Source of the DNA: Pseudomonadales bacterium
Lineage (GTDB): Bacteria; Pseudomonadota; Gammaproteobacteria; Pseudomonadales; Azotimanducaceae
Assembly: GCA_028283025.1 (NCBI GenBank)
Contig: JAPYNO010000028.1
Location: 1 to 52,615 of the forward strand
Reading direction: 5' to 3'
Length of the DNA stretch: 52,615 bases
The notes beneath the pieces are model-generated. The model was not told the origin of the DNA. It made no database searches and worked only from the letters and a program-made list of their open reading frames with translations. Below are positions 17,629-26,343 of the stretch, piece by piece. The position numbers and the translations under genes are program-made. Each line of letters opens with the position of its first letter. The stretch's first letter is position 1.

Positions 17629-17678
17629 GCGCAAAGCGCAAAGGATTGAGAAAAAAGAGATTTCGCCGGAATTGACGG
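17629..17678. other. Candidate CRISPR leader
   Basis: The 50 bp between the last intact repeat and the cas2 stop are A-rich (GAGAAAAAAGAGATTT) and begin with the small palindrome-like GCGCAAAGCGC. By its position between cas2 and the perfect end of the array, this is where new spacers should enter. No promoter towards the array is evident, which agrees with crRNA transcription in the opposite direction. Confidence 0.5.
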
Positions 17679-18032
17679 TTAGAAAAGCTCAAGCTGAGGT
17701 TTCGGTTTGGGCGGATCGACCCGTTTTTTTCCGGCGAATGTCTCCATTCTTCCAAACTGCTTATCCGTAATTGTGAGGAATCGCACCTCGCCCTCTGCTG
17801 GAACTTGAGACCCCATTCTTTTCGCGTGAATGTGGGCATTCTCGAATGACGCGCAGTGCCGTATGTAGACGGAGTACTGCATCATTGTGAATCCATCTTT
17901 CAATAGCTCCTTCCGAAATCTTGCGTACCGCTTCCGTGCTTGCGGAGTTTCTGTTGGCAGATCAAACATTGCGATTACCCACATTGATCTCCACCCGTAA
18001 GGAATTAGTTTCGTTTGTAAAGAACTATTCAA
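17679..18032 (-). CDS. cas2: CRISPR-associated endonuclease Cas2
   Basis: A 117-residue Cas2 whose ATG overlaps the cas1 stop (ATGA). The ferredoxin-like fold starts at MWVIAMFDLPTET, with the conserved aspartate Asp24, followed by KELLKDGFTMMQYSVYIRHC, the usual type II-C text. The first 16 residues are an N-terminal extension; the internal Met17 is an alternative start. Cas2 forms the dimeric centre of the Cas1-Cas2 integrase that inserts new spacers at the leader end. It is the last gene of the cas9-cas1-cas2 unit and lies 50 bp from the array. Confidence 0.97.
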   Translation of the reverse strand: MNSSLQTKLIPYGWRSMWVIAMFDLPTETPQARKRYARFRKELLKDGFTMMQYSVYIRHCASFENAHIHAKRMGSQVPAEGEVRFLTITDKQFGRMETFAGKKRVDPPKPKPQLELF

Positions 18033-18973
18033 GTTTCAGAGACTTCCAATTCTATTTCGTCAGTTGCGTCTGCCAATGGCATACCGTTTGGCAGCAGCAA
18101 GTCCACTCCATCTCCGGTCAGAGCCTTGCGGAGTGAATCGGCACTTGTCTGTATGGCGACCAGCACTGGCTCGCTCCTTTCGCCAATGTTGATCGACTCA
18201 TTCAATAGGGACAGCAGTTTGGCGCGAATAGATCGATGCTCGAGTGACATTGTCTCCTTTGGCATATCGTCTGCGATTTGCTTGACTCTCCAGTCCACGA
18301 ATGGTCTGTAAGGCTCAAGTAAATCATCTGCCAGACAAAATGGATTCCTCCGATTCTTATGGTGGACACCGAATGACGGCACCAAACCTGTGGCGACTAT
18401 TGCACGCGCCACAGTAGCGCGAATTACAGCGTAGCCATAGTTGAGTAGAGCGTTGTAGCCCGGACTATCGCGGTTCCTGCGAAACGAGTCACCGAGCAAT
18501 GCTGGCCAGTAGCGTTGAGCAGCTTGTGCCTCAACATTCTGAGGATCTCCTGATTTCACGCGGCTCGCAAGTTGAACGAGGCCTCTGTTGTGAACAGAAA
18601 AATGCGAGAGCACAGCTGCCTGTTGCAAAATCTTTGCTTTTATCAGAGCCTGCCACACACGCTTCTTTGTAGGCACTCCTGTATTGACCTGAGCTAGTTG
18701 CCGCTCTGTTTGCGCATGGTGCCCGACGAGAGGAAGCATCATTGAAGCTGGCAAATGATCTCGTCCACATATCAGCACACAGGTCCCCGCGTTCGTCAAC
18801 TCAATGAAAACTGATTGCGTGTAGGTGGCTCGTACATCATCCACTATGACGACACCGAGATCTTCAATCGGAATCAACTCTCGATGATGCTCTGGACGCA
18901 TAACGACAAGCTGCCTGTCCTTTACCGATAAACGAGTGCCCGGTGTAGCAAACTCTACTGTCTTGCCAATCAT
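18029..18973 (-). CDS. cas1: CRISPR-associated integrase Cas1 (type II)
   Basis: A 314-residue Cas1 that integrates protospacers into the array with Cas2. The metal-binding catalytic triad is intact: Glu148 in NVEAQAAQRYW, His205 in FGVHHKN and Glu220 in LADDLLEPYRP. The N-terminal beta domain ends around residue 90 and the helical C-terminal domain follows. Length is normal for type II (about 300). It starts 20 bp after the cas9 stop and overlaps cas2, so all three genes are likely on one transcript. No csn2 or cas4 is present, which places the locus in subtype II-C. Confidence 0.97.
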   Translation of the reverse strand: MIGKTVEFATPGTRLSVKDRQLVVMRPEHHRELIPIEDLGVVIVDDVRATYTQSVFIELTNAGTCVLICGRDHLPASMMLPLVGHHAQTERQLAQVNTGVPTKKRVWQALIKAKILQQAAVLSHFSVHNRGLVQLASRVKSGDPQNVEAQAAQRYWPALLGDSFRRNRDSPGYNALLNYGYAVIRATVARAIVATGLVPSFGVHHKNRRNPFCLADDLLEPYRPFVDWRVKQIADDMPKETMSLEHRSIRAKLLSLLNESINIGERSEPVLVAIQTSADSLRKALTGDGVDLLLPNGMPLADATDEIELEVSET

Positions 18974-18993
18974 TCGCCTCTCGGAGTGGTGCG

Positions 18994-21900
18994 CTAATCG
19001 CTTGCCGGACGAACAATCCCGATGGGGTCAATCGAAATTTTCTCCGCGCCATCACTGATCAAAACATGAACTCTTTTCCGAGTCCTGTCAGGATTTTCTT
19101 TAGCATCTCGATGATCGACGAGTACGACTTGTCCGTTGGACCATATACTCTCGACTATGTAGATGACGCTTTCTATTCTCAGAGCTTCTCCCTTTGATAA
19201 AGACATTAGAAATTTGGCGTTCGTCGACCCATTTCGCTGAACTATAGGTTCACGCCTCGTCTTGCGTTCTGCGGCAACGGCAAGTTTCACGATGTCCCAA
19301 CCGATGGTTCCGTCATTGTTGCGCCAAATCGCAACATGGTGAACGAGATTCATTTCTGAGAATCCGGTTGATGCCTTTTTCATAAGGTCAGGCAATCTCT
19401 TTTTGACGATACGGACCTTCTGAATTCTTACCCCGTCCTTACCTCTCATAGGGAAGGGTGGAGATGAGAATGCTTTTTTCGGCACGCCTCCTCGGTCATT
19501 GACCCAAGTTTCCAATCTCTTTCGTAATTGAGGGTCCCGTATACGCTCGTCGCCATCACCAAAGCTCTTTGTCCCAAGCTCTTCAAGGGGCTTACGATTC
19601 ACATACAGCCGATAATCCTTCTTATCTGAACTTGTCTCAGCCTGAGATGTGTCACCAAGCACTTTTTCTTCGTGCAGCGGACCTGACACTTTCTTCTGAA
19701 CGCGATGCGATACGACAATTCCTTCGACAGCGGCTTTGGTTTGCGTTACAAGATCCTGCATAGGGGGCACTATTTTCGCCTCCGGCAGCCGCTCTCGTTC
19801 TGAACGCCAGTAGTGAGATAGGACTTCAGTCACACCAGGGTGAGTGAGAGCCACCACAAGTGCATCGACTGCATGGTGGCGGTGGTCTTCGCGGTTCTTC
19901 TCTCCGTCAAGTCCAAGAATATTGTTCAGCCCCCAGAATTTACGTAGCTTCGCAGTCACCCTGCCACTGACCGCTTGAACCTTCACCGGCGCATTCGGTC
20001 CGATATCTGGCCAGAGTCGTTTCAGCGATGCAATTGTTTCTCGTGCCGCATATCTCGTATCGTTCAATTGCCGAGATGCGAAATCGTCGGGAATGCTTTT
20101 TGCCAAGAACCTCTTGATTTTTCCGGGAGTCATTCCTGATGGGTTGGCTCTGGTACGCTGGCATCCATCTAATCGTTGCCGCAGGGCCGCCATTTCATCT
20201 TCGTTCAAGTATTCATCAGGAATACGATCTTGCTTGCGTCTATTCTCTTCCCTGTGACATAGCGTTTTATTCACAAAGCTATCGTCGACTGATCGATGCC
20301 GAGGCCAAATATGCTCGACCTCGAACATGCCAGTTCGGAAAAGATCGTCAAACGAGATCATTTGACCTGTGTAAGGGCACTGTCTCCCGCATTCGTCCCA
20401 GAGCATCCATTTCTCGATATTGCGCCCGTTGCTATCGACTCCACATTTGTCCAATTCAGTCTTTGCCTTATCGCGACGAGCCTCCTTTCGCTTCATTCCA
20501 GATTGCATCTCTTCCCTTTTCCGCTTTGATAGTCCCACTTCTCGCGCCAATTCGACGCGAATCAGATCCGGCTTTCCATACATACGAATCAAATTGTTCG
20601 TCACCTTCCGTAGCTCGTTCTGTATCCGAATCACCGTTGGATTCCGTAAGTTGTTTAGCCGTAACCGCTCTTTCTTGTCGGACGGGCTCGGTAAGAGATT
20701 CATCACTTCGCCTGTCGGTTGGTCGCGATTGGGGAAGGTTTGCTCTCGCCATTCCTCAAAGTCTGGGCTGTTGATAATCGCCCCGAATCGCTCGCCTCGT
20801 TGTAACAAAGGAAGAATCTTCAGAAGTGCTTCAGTTGAATACGGTTCCCAGCCCGGTGCCAGCTTCAGTTCTATCAACTGCTTCACATGGTCGTCGCTTA
20901 ACAAAAATTCTTGCTGAAGCGATTCTAACGCAGCCTTCCTAGCTTCCTTGCGCAAGCCGTCCGGCACGATTTCCACGCGCTCACCACGTTCTCTGTAGTC
21001 TGCGTTCCAGAGCCTTTCGTGAATGGCACCGCGCAGCTCGTCCTTCCTTGGGTGCTGATTCCACGCATCCCCAAACACCTTGGCGAGTTGCGCTTCCAAC
21101 GCATTCCCCAACAGATTTTTCTCTTTGCCGATTTCGAGATTGAACTTCAAAGTTTTTTCGATTCCGGGCTCGCCTCGGTTCTTGTAGAGAGGTGCGAGCA
21201 CTTTTCGCACACCACCCCACGTCATACTCGACTGTGTTTGCAGCTTCTCCAAGATTGCTGCCCGTTCTTCACTGTCGAGAGGCCGTTGATTTCCGCCTGC
21301 AATCTCAAGATTGTTCAGCTTCTCTAACATTCGTCGTTGATGAGAGAGCCAAGCCCCCTTGGGACAGGGGGGAGACTCTGGGAAAAACGGACATGCACCG
21401 AGCGTATTCTTACGCCAAAACACGGGTCGCTGGAAGAAAATAGACTGCTGAAGTGCTGAACTGAAATTTGGATCGCCCAAGCGAGGATGGTGATGTTTCT
21501 GAGCATCTAAAATCGAATTGAACTCTTCTTGCACTTTTTGGCGTGTGGCGTGCACTCCGCGTTTGCGCTCGTGCGGACTGCGCTTCGACAGCAACTGACC
21601 TAGGGTCAAACCCTGCTCCTCCAACTCCCGTAGTGTTTGCTCTCGATTAGATCTTGCCTCTTTCTCATCTTCATCTTGCTGAGCTTCTATAACTGAATCC
21701 TCTTCTTGCATAGATTTTGCCAAGAAATGCCGCCGTCCAGCCAAGTGATATAGTGCACGACCGATTTCAAACTCGGTTAGCTTCTCAGCAGGTTCGATAG
21801 CGCGACTCCGAAGGACATAAGGGTCGTAGGGGTCTTCATTCTCCTTCGTTCGACCCCTCATGATTTCCTGCCATTCTTTGGAGTCTCTGCTCGGGAGAAA

Positions 21901-22146
21901 CCCAGCTTCATGAAGCAGGCGAAATACCTCGGCCTTTCGCTTTCGGCGCCTTCGCAGTTGTCGACGATGCAGCCTCGCCATTCGACGCTTCTGGTTCAGT
22001 GGAATCTTGTCTTTAGGATTTCTAGGTTCCTGGAAAATGCGAACACCCATCCGCTTTATGCTGCCCGTTCCATCTACCCGTTTATGTTCGACTACAGCGA
22101 AGCCAATCGAAGTGGTGCCAATGTCATAACCGAATATCAGTTCCAT
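18994..22146 (-). CDS. cas9: Compact type II-C Cas9 RNA-guided DNA endonuclease
   Basis: About 1050 residues from the ATG at 22146, preceded by GAGGAGG six bases upstream; an in-frame codon at 22197 has no such site. Domains in order: RuvC-I with GYDIGTTSIG (Asp8), Arg-rich bridge helix at 53-71, recognition lobe to about 490, RuvC-II with IRVELAREVG (Glu532), HNH with FEVEHIWPRHRS (His612) and FVNKTLCHREENRRK (Asn635), RuvC-III with DHRHHAVDALVVAL (His758, Asp761), then the wedge and PAM-interacting region. Both nuclease sites look intact. Cys568, Cys586 and Cys590 (DKCG, DECGRQCPYTG) flank the HNH core and could bind zinc. It works with the tracrRNA at 22217 and crRNAs of the array. The PAM cannot be read from sequence alone. 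Confidence 0.98.
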   Translation of the reverse strand: MELIFGYDIGTTSIGFAVVEHKRVDGTGSIKRMGVRIFQEPRNPKDKIPLNQKRRMARLHRRQLRRRRKRKAEVFRLLHEAGFLPSRDSKEWQEIMRGRTKENEDPYDPYVLRSRAIEPAEKLTEFEIGRALYHLAGRRHFLAKSMQEEDSVIEAQQDEDEKEARSNREQTLRELEEQGLTLGQLLSKRSPHERKRGVHATRQKVQEEFNSILDAQKHHHPRLGDPNFSSALQQSIFFQRPVFWRKNTLGACPFFPESPPCPKGAWLSHQRRMLEKLNNLEIAGGNQRPLDSEERAAILEKLQTQSSMTWGGVRKVLAPLYKNRGEPGIEKTLKFNLEIGKEKNLLGNALEAQLAKVFGDAWNQHPRKDELRGAIHERLWNADYRERGERVEIVPDGLRKEARKAALESLQQEFLLSDDHVKQLIELKLAPGWEPYSTEALLKILPLLQRGERFGAIINSPDFEEWREQTFPNRDQPTGEVMNLLPSPSDKKERLRLNNLRNPTVIRIQNELRKVTNNLIRMYGKPDLIRVELAREVGLSKRKREEMQSGMKRKEARRDKAKTELDKCGVDSNGRNIEKWMLWDECGRQCPYTGQMISFDDLFRTGMFEVEHIWPRHRSVDDSFVNKTLCHREENRRKQDRIPDEYLNEDEMAALRQRLDGCQRTRANPSGMTPGKIKRFLAKSIPDDFASRQLNDTRYAARETIASLKRLWPDIGPNAPVKVQAVSGRVTAKLRKFWGLNNILGLDGEKNREDHRHHAVDALVVALTHPGVTEVLSHYWRSERERLPEAKIVPPMQDLVTQTKAAVEGIVVSHRVQKKVSGPLHEEKVLGDTSQAETSSDKKDYRLYVNRKPLEELGTKSFGDGDERIRDPQLRKRLETWVNDRGGVPKKAFSSPPFPMRGKDGVRIQKVRIVKKRLPDLMKKASTGFSEMNLVHHVAIWRNNDGTIGWDIVKLAVAAERKTRREPIVQRNGSTNAKFLMSLSKGEALRIESVIYIVESIWSNGQVVLVDHRDAKENPDRTRKRVHVLISDGAEKISIDPIGIVRPASD

Positions 22147-22181
22147 AGATTGCCTCCTCGTAACATGCTTTCTTCTAAGAT

Positions 22182-22210
22182 TTGCAAGTTCGCGCAATTG
22201 CCTCTATATT
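22182..22210 (+). promoter_or_regulatory. Promoter for tracrRNA
   Basis: TTGCAA (22182-22187) and TATATT (22205-22210) are separated by 17 bp, close to the sigma-70 optimum. Transcription would begin about 22216-22218, immediately at the anti-repeat. The element lies within the upstream region of the divergent cas9 gene, so cas9 and tracrRNA share control DNA. Confidence 0.65.
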
Positions 22211-22216
22211 ACTCAA

Positions 22217-22338
22217 TTAGCACAGAGAGGAAGGGCCGAATTGCTTTTCGCAGCAAATTGATCCTTTGTGCGGGCTCGGCAACCCAAGGTCTTCTGCCGG
22301 TTTCTATTGCCCCCCGTTCATGCGGGGGGCAATTGTTT
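22217..22338 (+). ncRNA. tracrRNA
   Basis: The RNA of about 120 nt starts with an anti-repeat. TAGCACAGAGAGGAAG (22218-22233) is the exact complement of repeat bases 17-32; after one mismatch GCCG (22235-22238) continues the pairing; after an internal bulge CGCAG (22249-22253) pairs with repeat bases 2-6. Next come a nexus-like hairpin, CCTTTGTGCGGG to CCCAAGG (22263-22289), and the terminator hairpin. The order anti-repeat, nexus, terminator is that of type II-C tracrRNAs. A -35/-10 pair sits at the right distance upstream. It would recruit RNase III and hold the crRNA in Cas9. Exact ends need RNA data. Confidence 0.9.
22306..22337 (+). terminator. Rho-independent terminator of tracrRNA
   Basis: ATTGCCCCCCG pairs over 11 bp with CGGGGGGCAAT around the loop TTCATG, followed by TGTTT. 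This is the strongest hairpin in the intergenic region and fixes the transcription direction of the tracrRNA as plus. Confidence 0.9.
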
Positions 22339-22415
22339 CAGCACCATCCTACTAATCGTTCCTTCGTTGTCTACTTCGGCTATCCTTCCTTATCTCGCAC
22401 GCTAGTCCGCATCCA

Positions 22416-23753
22416 ATGCCCAACTTCTGCATCAAAAACGCCCGCATCGTCAATGAAGGCCAAGTCACCGAGGGCGACCTCCTAGTCGAAGGCTCACGCA
22501 TCGCCGCTATTGGCTCTGGCTTCTCCGTGCCGGGCACTGCAAGGGAAGTGGACTTCGCGGGCGATCTTCTGCTGCCCGGTGTCATCGACGACCAAGTACA
22601 CTTCCGTGAGCCTGGGCTCACGCACAAGGGCTGCATCGCGACTGAATCGCGGGCTGCTGTTGCCGGTGGCATCACGAGCTACATGGAGATGCCGAACACT
22701 CGGCCGCAAACCATCACGAGCGACGCTGTAGAGAACAAGCTCGCCATCGCTGAGCGCGACTCGATGGCCAACTACGCCTTCTATTTTGGCGCGACTAACG
22801 ACAACCTTGAGGCCATCAAGCGTGTGGACAATACGCTTGTCTGCGGCGTGAAGGTGTTCATGGGCGCATCGACTGGCAACATGCTGGTGAACGACCCAGT
22901 CGCGCTCGAAGGCATCTTCGCTGGCACGCCGCTCATCATCACCACCCATTGCGAAGACACGCCGATGATTCAGGCCGCCGAGGCCGAGGCGCTCGCGAAG
23001 TTCGGCGAGGACATTCCTGTTGCCGAACACGCGCGCATTCGTTCCGCCGAGGCTTGTTATGCATCTTCTTCGCTTGCTGTCGGACTCGCTAAGAAGCACG
23101 GCTCGCGCCTGCATGTGCTGCACTTGACGACGGAGCGCGAACTCGAACTTTTCGAGCCCGGCCCGATCGAGAATAAGCACATCACGGTCGAAGTCTGTGG
23201 CCACCATCTCTTCTTCAACGAGTCTTGGTATGAATCCAAAGGCTCGCTCATCAAGTGTAATCCTTCAATCAAGCGCGTCGAGGATCAAGAGGCGCTGATC
23301 AATGCCTTGAGCGAAGACCGCATCGACATCATCGCCACCGACCATGCGCCGCACACTTGGGAGGAAAAGCAGGGAAGATATACCGAAACGCTGGCGGGTT
23401 TGCCGCTTGCGCAGCACAACCTGCTCATTGGCATGGAGCTCGTCAGCGCTGGCCGGATTGATTTGCCGAAGCTCGTGATGAAAATGTGCCATGCGCCAGC
23501 AATTCGCTTCGGCGTGCGCGAGCGCGGCTTTCTGCGCGAGGGTTACTTCGCTGATCTTGTGCGAGTATCCACACGAATTGCAACAGATGTCGATGAATCG
23601 CCCGTATATGCGCGTTGCGGTTGGACGCCATTCGCTGGCATTTCATTTCGATCTTCGGTGCAAAGCACCTGGGTCAATGGAGAAGTTGCTTACGATGGTC
23701 ACGGGCTGGCTCGCCGCAACCTCGGCGCGCAACTTGAATTCGAGCCACTGTAG
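22416..23753 (+). CDS. pyrC: Dihydroorotase
   Basis: A 445-residue amidohydrolase that cyclises carbamoyl-aspartate to dihydroorotate in pyrimidine synthesis. The metal-site region reads GVIDDQVHFREPGLTHKG; the first position of the usual HxH is Gln, a variant I know from a dihydroorotase subgroup. The carboxylated lysine is in CGVKVFMGASTGNML, histidines are in TTHCED and HVLHLTT, and the catalytic aspartate is in IATDHAPHTWEEK. The start follows the tracrRNA terminator by about 80 bp. The M28 peptidase gene follows after 9 bp. Confidence 0.93.
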   Translation: MPNFCIKNARIVNEGQVTEGDLLVEGSRIAAIGSGFSVPGTAREVDFAGDLLLPGVIDDQVHFREPGLTHKGCIATESRAAVAGGITSYMEMPNTRPQTITSDAVENKLAIAERDSMANYAFYFGATNDNLEAIKRVDNTLVCGVKVFMGASTGNMLVNDPVALEGIFAGTPLIITTHCEDTPMIQAAEAEALAKFGEDIPVAEHARIRSAEACYASSSLAVGLAKKHGSRLHVLHLTTERELELFEPGPIENKHITVEVCGHHLFFNESWYESKGSLIKCNPSIKRVEDQEALINALSEDRIDIIATDHAPHTWEEKQGRYTETLAGLPLAQHNLLIGMELVSAGRIDLPKLVMKMCHAPAIRFGVRERGFLREGYFADLVRVSTRIATDVDESPVYARCGWTPFAGISFRSSVQSTWVNGEVAYDGHGLARRNLGAQLEFEPL

Positions 23754-23762
23754 GAGGGGCGT

Positions 23763-25505
23763 ATGAATCACGGATTACGAATATCCTTGTCGTTGGCTGG
23801 CGCGCTCGCGCTTATTGTCGTCTTGGTGTCGGTCAATCGCGACGTATTGGCAGGGTTCGAGCAGCGCGAGTCCGAGCAATGTGGCCTGCGCGAGCCGCAC
23901 GGCGGCACCCTCGCTCAGGCTGACCAAGTGTCATCCGAGGTGACGGCGGAGTTTCTGAGGTCAGTTGTCGCAGAGATATCAAGCGATGCCTATGAAGGCC
24001 GCAGTCCCGGCAGCGCCGGTGACCGCAAGGCGCGGCAATGGCTCGCTGAGACCTTCGCCTCAATAGGCGTTGCGCCCGGGGCGGGCGATGATTATCAGCA
24101 GTTGTTTGATCTTGTTGGCGTCACGAGCGCGGTTGAGGGCGACTGGTCGTTTTCAACCGGGTTCACCGCCGAACCCGTTAGCGAGTTCGTTGTCAATGCT
24201 GGCAATCAGGCTGAAACCGCCGCATTCCAAGACGCTGAGTTGGTGTTCGTCGGCTATGGCATTCAAGCACCTGAATATGACTGGGACGATTACAAAGGCC
24301 TGGATATGCGTGGCAAGGTGCTGGTCATGCTGAACAACGACCCTGACTGGGATGCCGACCTCTTTGAAGGTGAGCGGCGTCTCTACTATGGTCGATGGGT
24401 TTACAAGTACGAGATTGCCGCCAAGCTCGGGGCGGTCGCCGCTATCATCATTCATACCACGCCATCGGCTGGCTATCCGTGGCAGGTAGTTGCGACTTCA
24501 TGGTCCGGGCCGCAATTTGAATTGCCTGCCCAAGGCGAGCCGCGACTTCAAGCGTCGGCTTGGATGACGGAAGATGCGGCGCGTCGCCTTCTCGCCTCTG
24601 CGGGCCATGAGTTTGACGACTTGACCGAGTCAGCACGCTCGCGCGATTTTGTGCCCGTTCCGCTCGGTGCGAGATCGAGCTTGCGCTTAACGGCACAGCT
24701 TGATCGAACCGAAACTGCCAATGTGCTTGCAATGATTGAAGGCTGCGACCCAGTGCTCAGCGAGCAAGCCGTTGTCCTCACCGCGCATCACGATCATCTC
24801 GGACGGGGTGAGGCTTCGAGTCCTGATGAGGATGTCATTTACAACGGCGCACTCGACAACGCGACCGGTGTGGCGCAAATCTTGGCGATTGCCAAGGCGA
24901 TGAAAGCCCTGCCAGAGCCGCCGCGGCGCTCGATTGTGTTTGCGCTTGTTGGCGCTGAAGAGCAAGGGCTGTTGGGGTCAGAATACTATGCGAAGTACCC
25001 GACGTTTCATCCGGGGCGAATCGCTGCCAACGTCAATCTGGACGGCGCCAACATCTGGGGCGAAGCGAGCGACATGATCTTTATCGGACTCGGCAAATCC
25101 TCGCTCGATGCCGTGGCGGAGACGGTCGCTGCGTACACGGGGCGCAGCCTGCATGGCGATCAGTTCCCTGACCGCGGCTACTACTACCGTTCCGACCAAT
25201 TCAGTTTCGCGAAGATTGGCGTGCCTGGTATTTATCTTGACGGCGGTGTCGAGATCATTGGCAAGCCAGCCGGATGGGGCAGCGAGCGCATTCGCGAATG
25301 GATCGAGCAGCACTACCATCAGCCAAGCGATGAACTCACAGACGACTGGGTGTTTGATGGTATGGTGGCGGACGCGCGCTTCGCCCTCTTGACCACCTAT
25401 CTCATCGCGCAAGCCGATGAGATGCAATCCTGGCATCCGGGAGACGAGTTTGCGGCAGCGCGTGCGGAAGCCTTGCGGGATTTGGCTTCCAATCCAAACC
25501 AATGA
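23763..25505 (+). CDS. Secreted M28-family zinc peptidase
   Basis: A 580-residue protein with an N-terminal hydrophobic segment (ISLSLAGALALIVVLVSV) that should act as a signal peptide or membrane anchor. The M28 zinc ligands are visible: His in LTAHHDHLGRG, Asp in GALDNATGVAQ, the catalytic Glu pair in GAEEQGLLGSEYY, Asp in NVNLDGANIWG, and a late His in EQHYHQPSDE. A protease-associated insert lies between the signal and the catalytic core. It probably releases N-terminal amino acids in the periplasm or outside. It begins 9 bp after pyrC and is followed by the enoyl-CoA hydratase gene after 25 bp. Confidence 0.9.
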   Translation: MNHGLRISLSLAGALALIVVLVSVNRDVLAGFEQRESEQCGLREPHGGTLAQADQVSSEVTAEFLRSVVAEISSDAYEGRSPGSAGDRKARQWLAETFASIGVAPGAGDDYQQLFDLVGVTSAVEGDWSFSTGFTAEPVSEFVVNAGNQAETAAFQDAELVFVGYGIQAPEYDWDDYKGLDMRGKVLVMLNNDPDWDADLFEGERRLYYGRWVYKYEIAAKLGAVAAIIIHTTPSAGYPWQVVATSWSGPQFELPAQGEPRLQASAWMTEDAARRLLASAGHEFDDLTESARSRDFVPVPLGARSSLRLTAQLDRTETANVLAMIEGCDPVLSEQAVVLTAHHDHLGRGEASSPDEDVIYNGALDNATGVAQILAIAKAMKALPEPPRRSIVFALVGAEEQGLLGSEYYAKYPTFHPGRIAANVNLDGANIWGEASDMIFIGLGKSSLDAVAETVAAYTGRSLHGDQFPDRGYYYRSDQFSFAKIGVPGIYLDGGVEIIGKPAGWGSERIREWIEQHYHQPSDELTDDWVFDGMVADARFALLTTYLIAQADEMQSWHPGDEFAAARAEALRDLASNPNQ

Positions 25506-25530
25506 ACACATAGAGAACGAGGAACGTCAC

Positions 25531-26334
25531 ATGTCTCTAGTCGAATATCAAGTCGAAGGCCACATTGCGCGGGTCACACTGAATCGCCCCGAAGCGAAGA
25601 ACGCTATGAACCCAGAAGTCGCGGTTGGGCTCTACGATGCGTGGGTATCAATCAGAGACGACGATCAAGTGCGCGTCGCTGTTGTCACTGGCACGGGCGA
25701 CTGCTTTTGCGCAGGGGCCGACTTGGGTCAGCTAGTCCCTTTGATGTCCGGTGCTCGCAAGCCGGAAAACGAGTGGGATGAGCGCGTTCTCGCGAACGGA
25801 CAGATCGCAGCAGGCGCACTACTGCGGAACTTCAACACCGAGAAGCCGGTCATCGCCGCCATCAATGGCCATGCGATTGCCGGCGGCATGGAGCTTGTGC
25901 AGGGCACAGACATTCGCGTGGCGAGTGCTGCGGCGCGTTTCGGCGTGCAGGAGGTCAAGTGGGCGATCTTCCCAGCGGGTGGCTCAACAGTGCGACTCCC
26001 TATGCAGGTCGGGTTCGCGAAGGCCATGGAACTCATGCTGACCGGCGATCTCATAGATGCCAAGGCCGCGCTCGATTGCGGCTTCCTCAATTATGTGGTC
26101 GAGACCGATCAGGTACTTCCCAAGGCGATGGAGATCGCCGAGAAAATCGCCGCCAACGGCCCAATCGCGGTTAAGGCTATTCGCCGATCGGCGCGCGAAT
26201 GCTTGGGATTGCCCGAGACCGAGGCTTTGAAGCTTGAAAGCAAGATTTCAGGACCGGTCTTTCAGACTGAAGATGCACGCGAGGGACCGCTCGCATTCAT
26301 GCAGAAGCGCAAGCCCGTCTACAAAGGACGCTAA
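25531..26334 (+). CDS. Enoyl-CoA hydratase/isomerase family protein
   Basis: A 267-residue crotonase-fold enzyme starting at the ATG at 25531 behind GAGGAACG; the frame is open upstream but overlaps the peptidase gene. The CoA and oxyanion segments are TGTGDCFCAGADLGQL (about residues 51-66) and AAINGHAIAGGMELVQGTD (about 109-127). The second catalytic glutamate position falls in GVQEVKWAIFPAGGST. It acts on an enoyl-CoA in fatty acid or related CoA-ester breakdown; the exact substrate is unknown. It is the end of the plus-strand run, convergent with the TonB receptor gene 10 bp away. Confidence 0.92.
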   Translation: MSLVEYQVEGHIARVTLNRPEAKNAMNPEVAVGLYDAWVSIRDDDQVRVAVVTGTGDCFCAGADLGQLVPLMSGARKPENEWDERVLANGQIAAGALLRNFNTEKPVIAAINGHAIAGGMELVQGTDIRVASAAARFGVQEVKWAIFPAGGSTVRLPMQVGFAKAMELMLTGDLIDAKAALDCGFLNYVVETDQVLPKAMEIAEKIAANGPIAVKAIRRSARECLGLPETEALKLESKISGPVFQTEDAREGPLAFMQKRKPVYKGR

Positions 26335-26343
26335 ATCTCGCCG

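Noticed and set aside
16273-17839. Many open frames of 60-200 residues on both strands across the CRISPR array, with repeated peptide motifs
   Set aside because: They are the translation of the 36-bp repeats and 30-bp spacers: repeat plus spacer is 66 bp, a multiple of three, so frames stay open.
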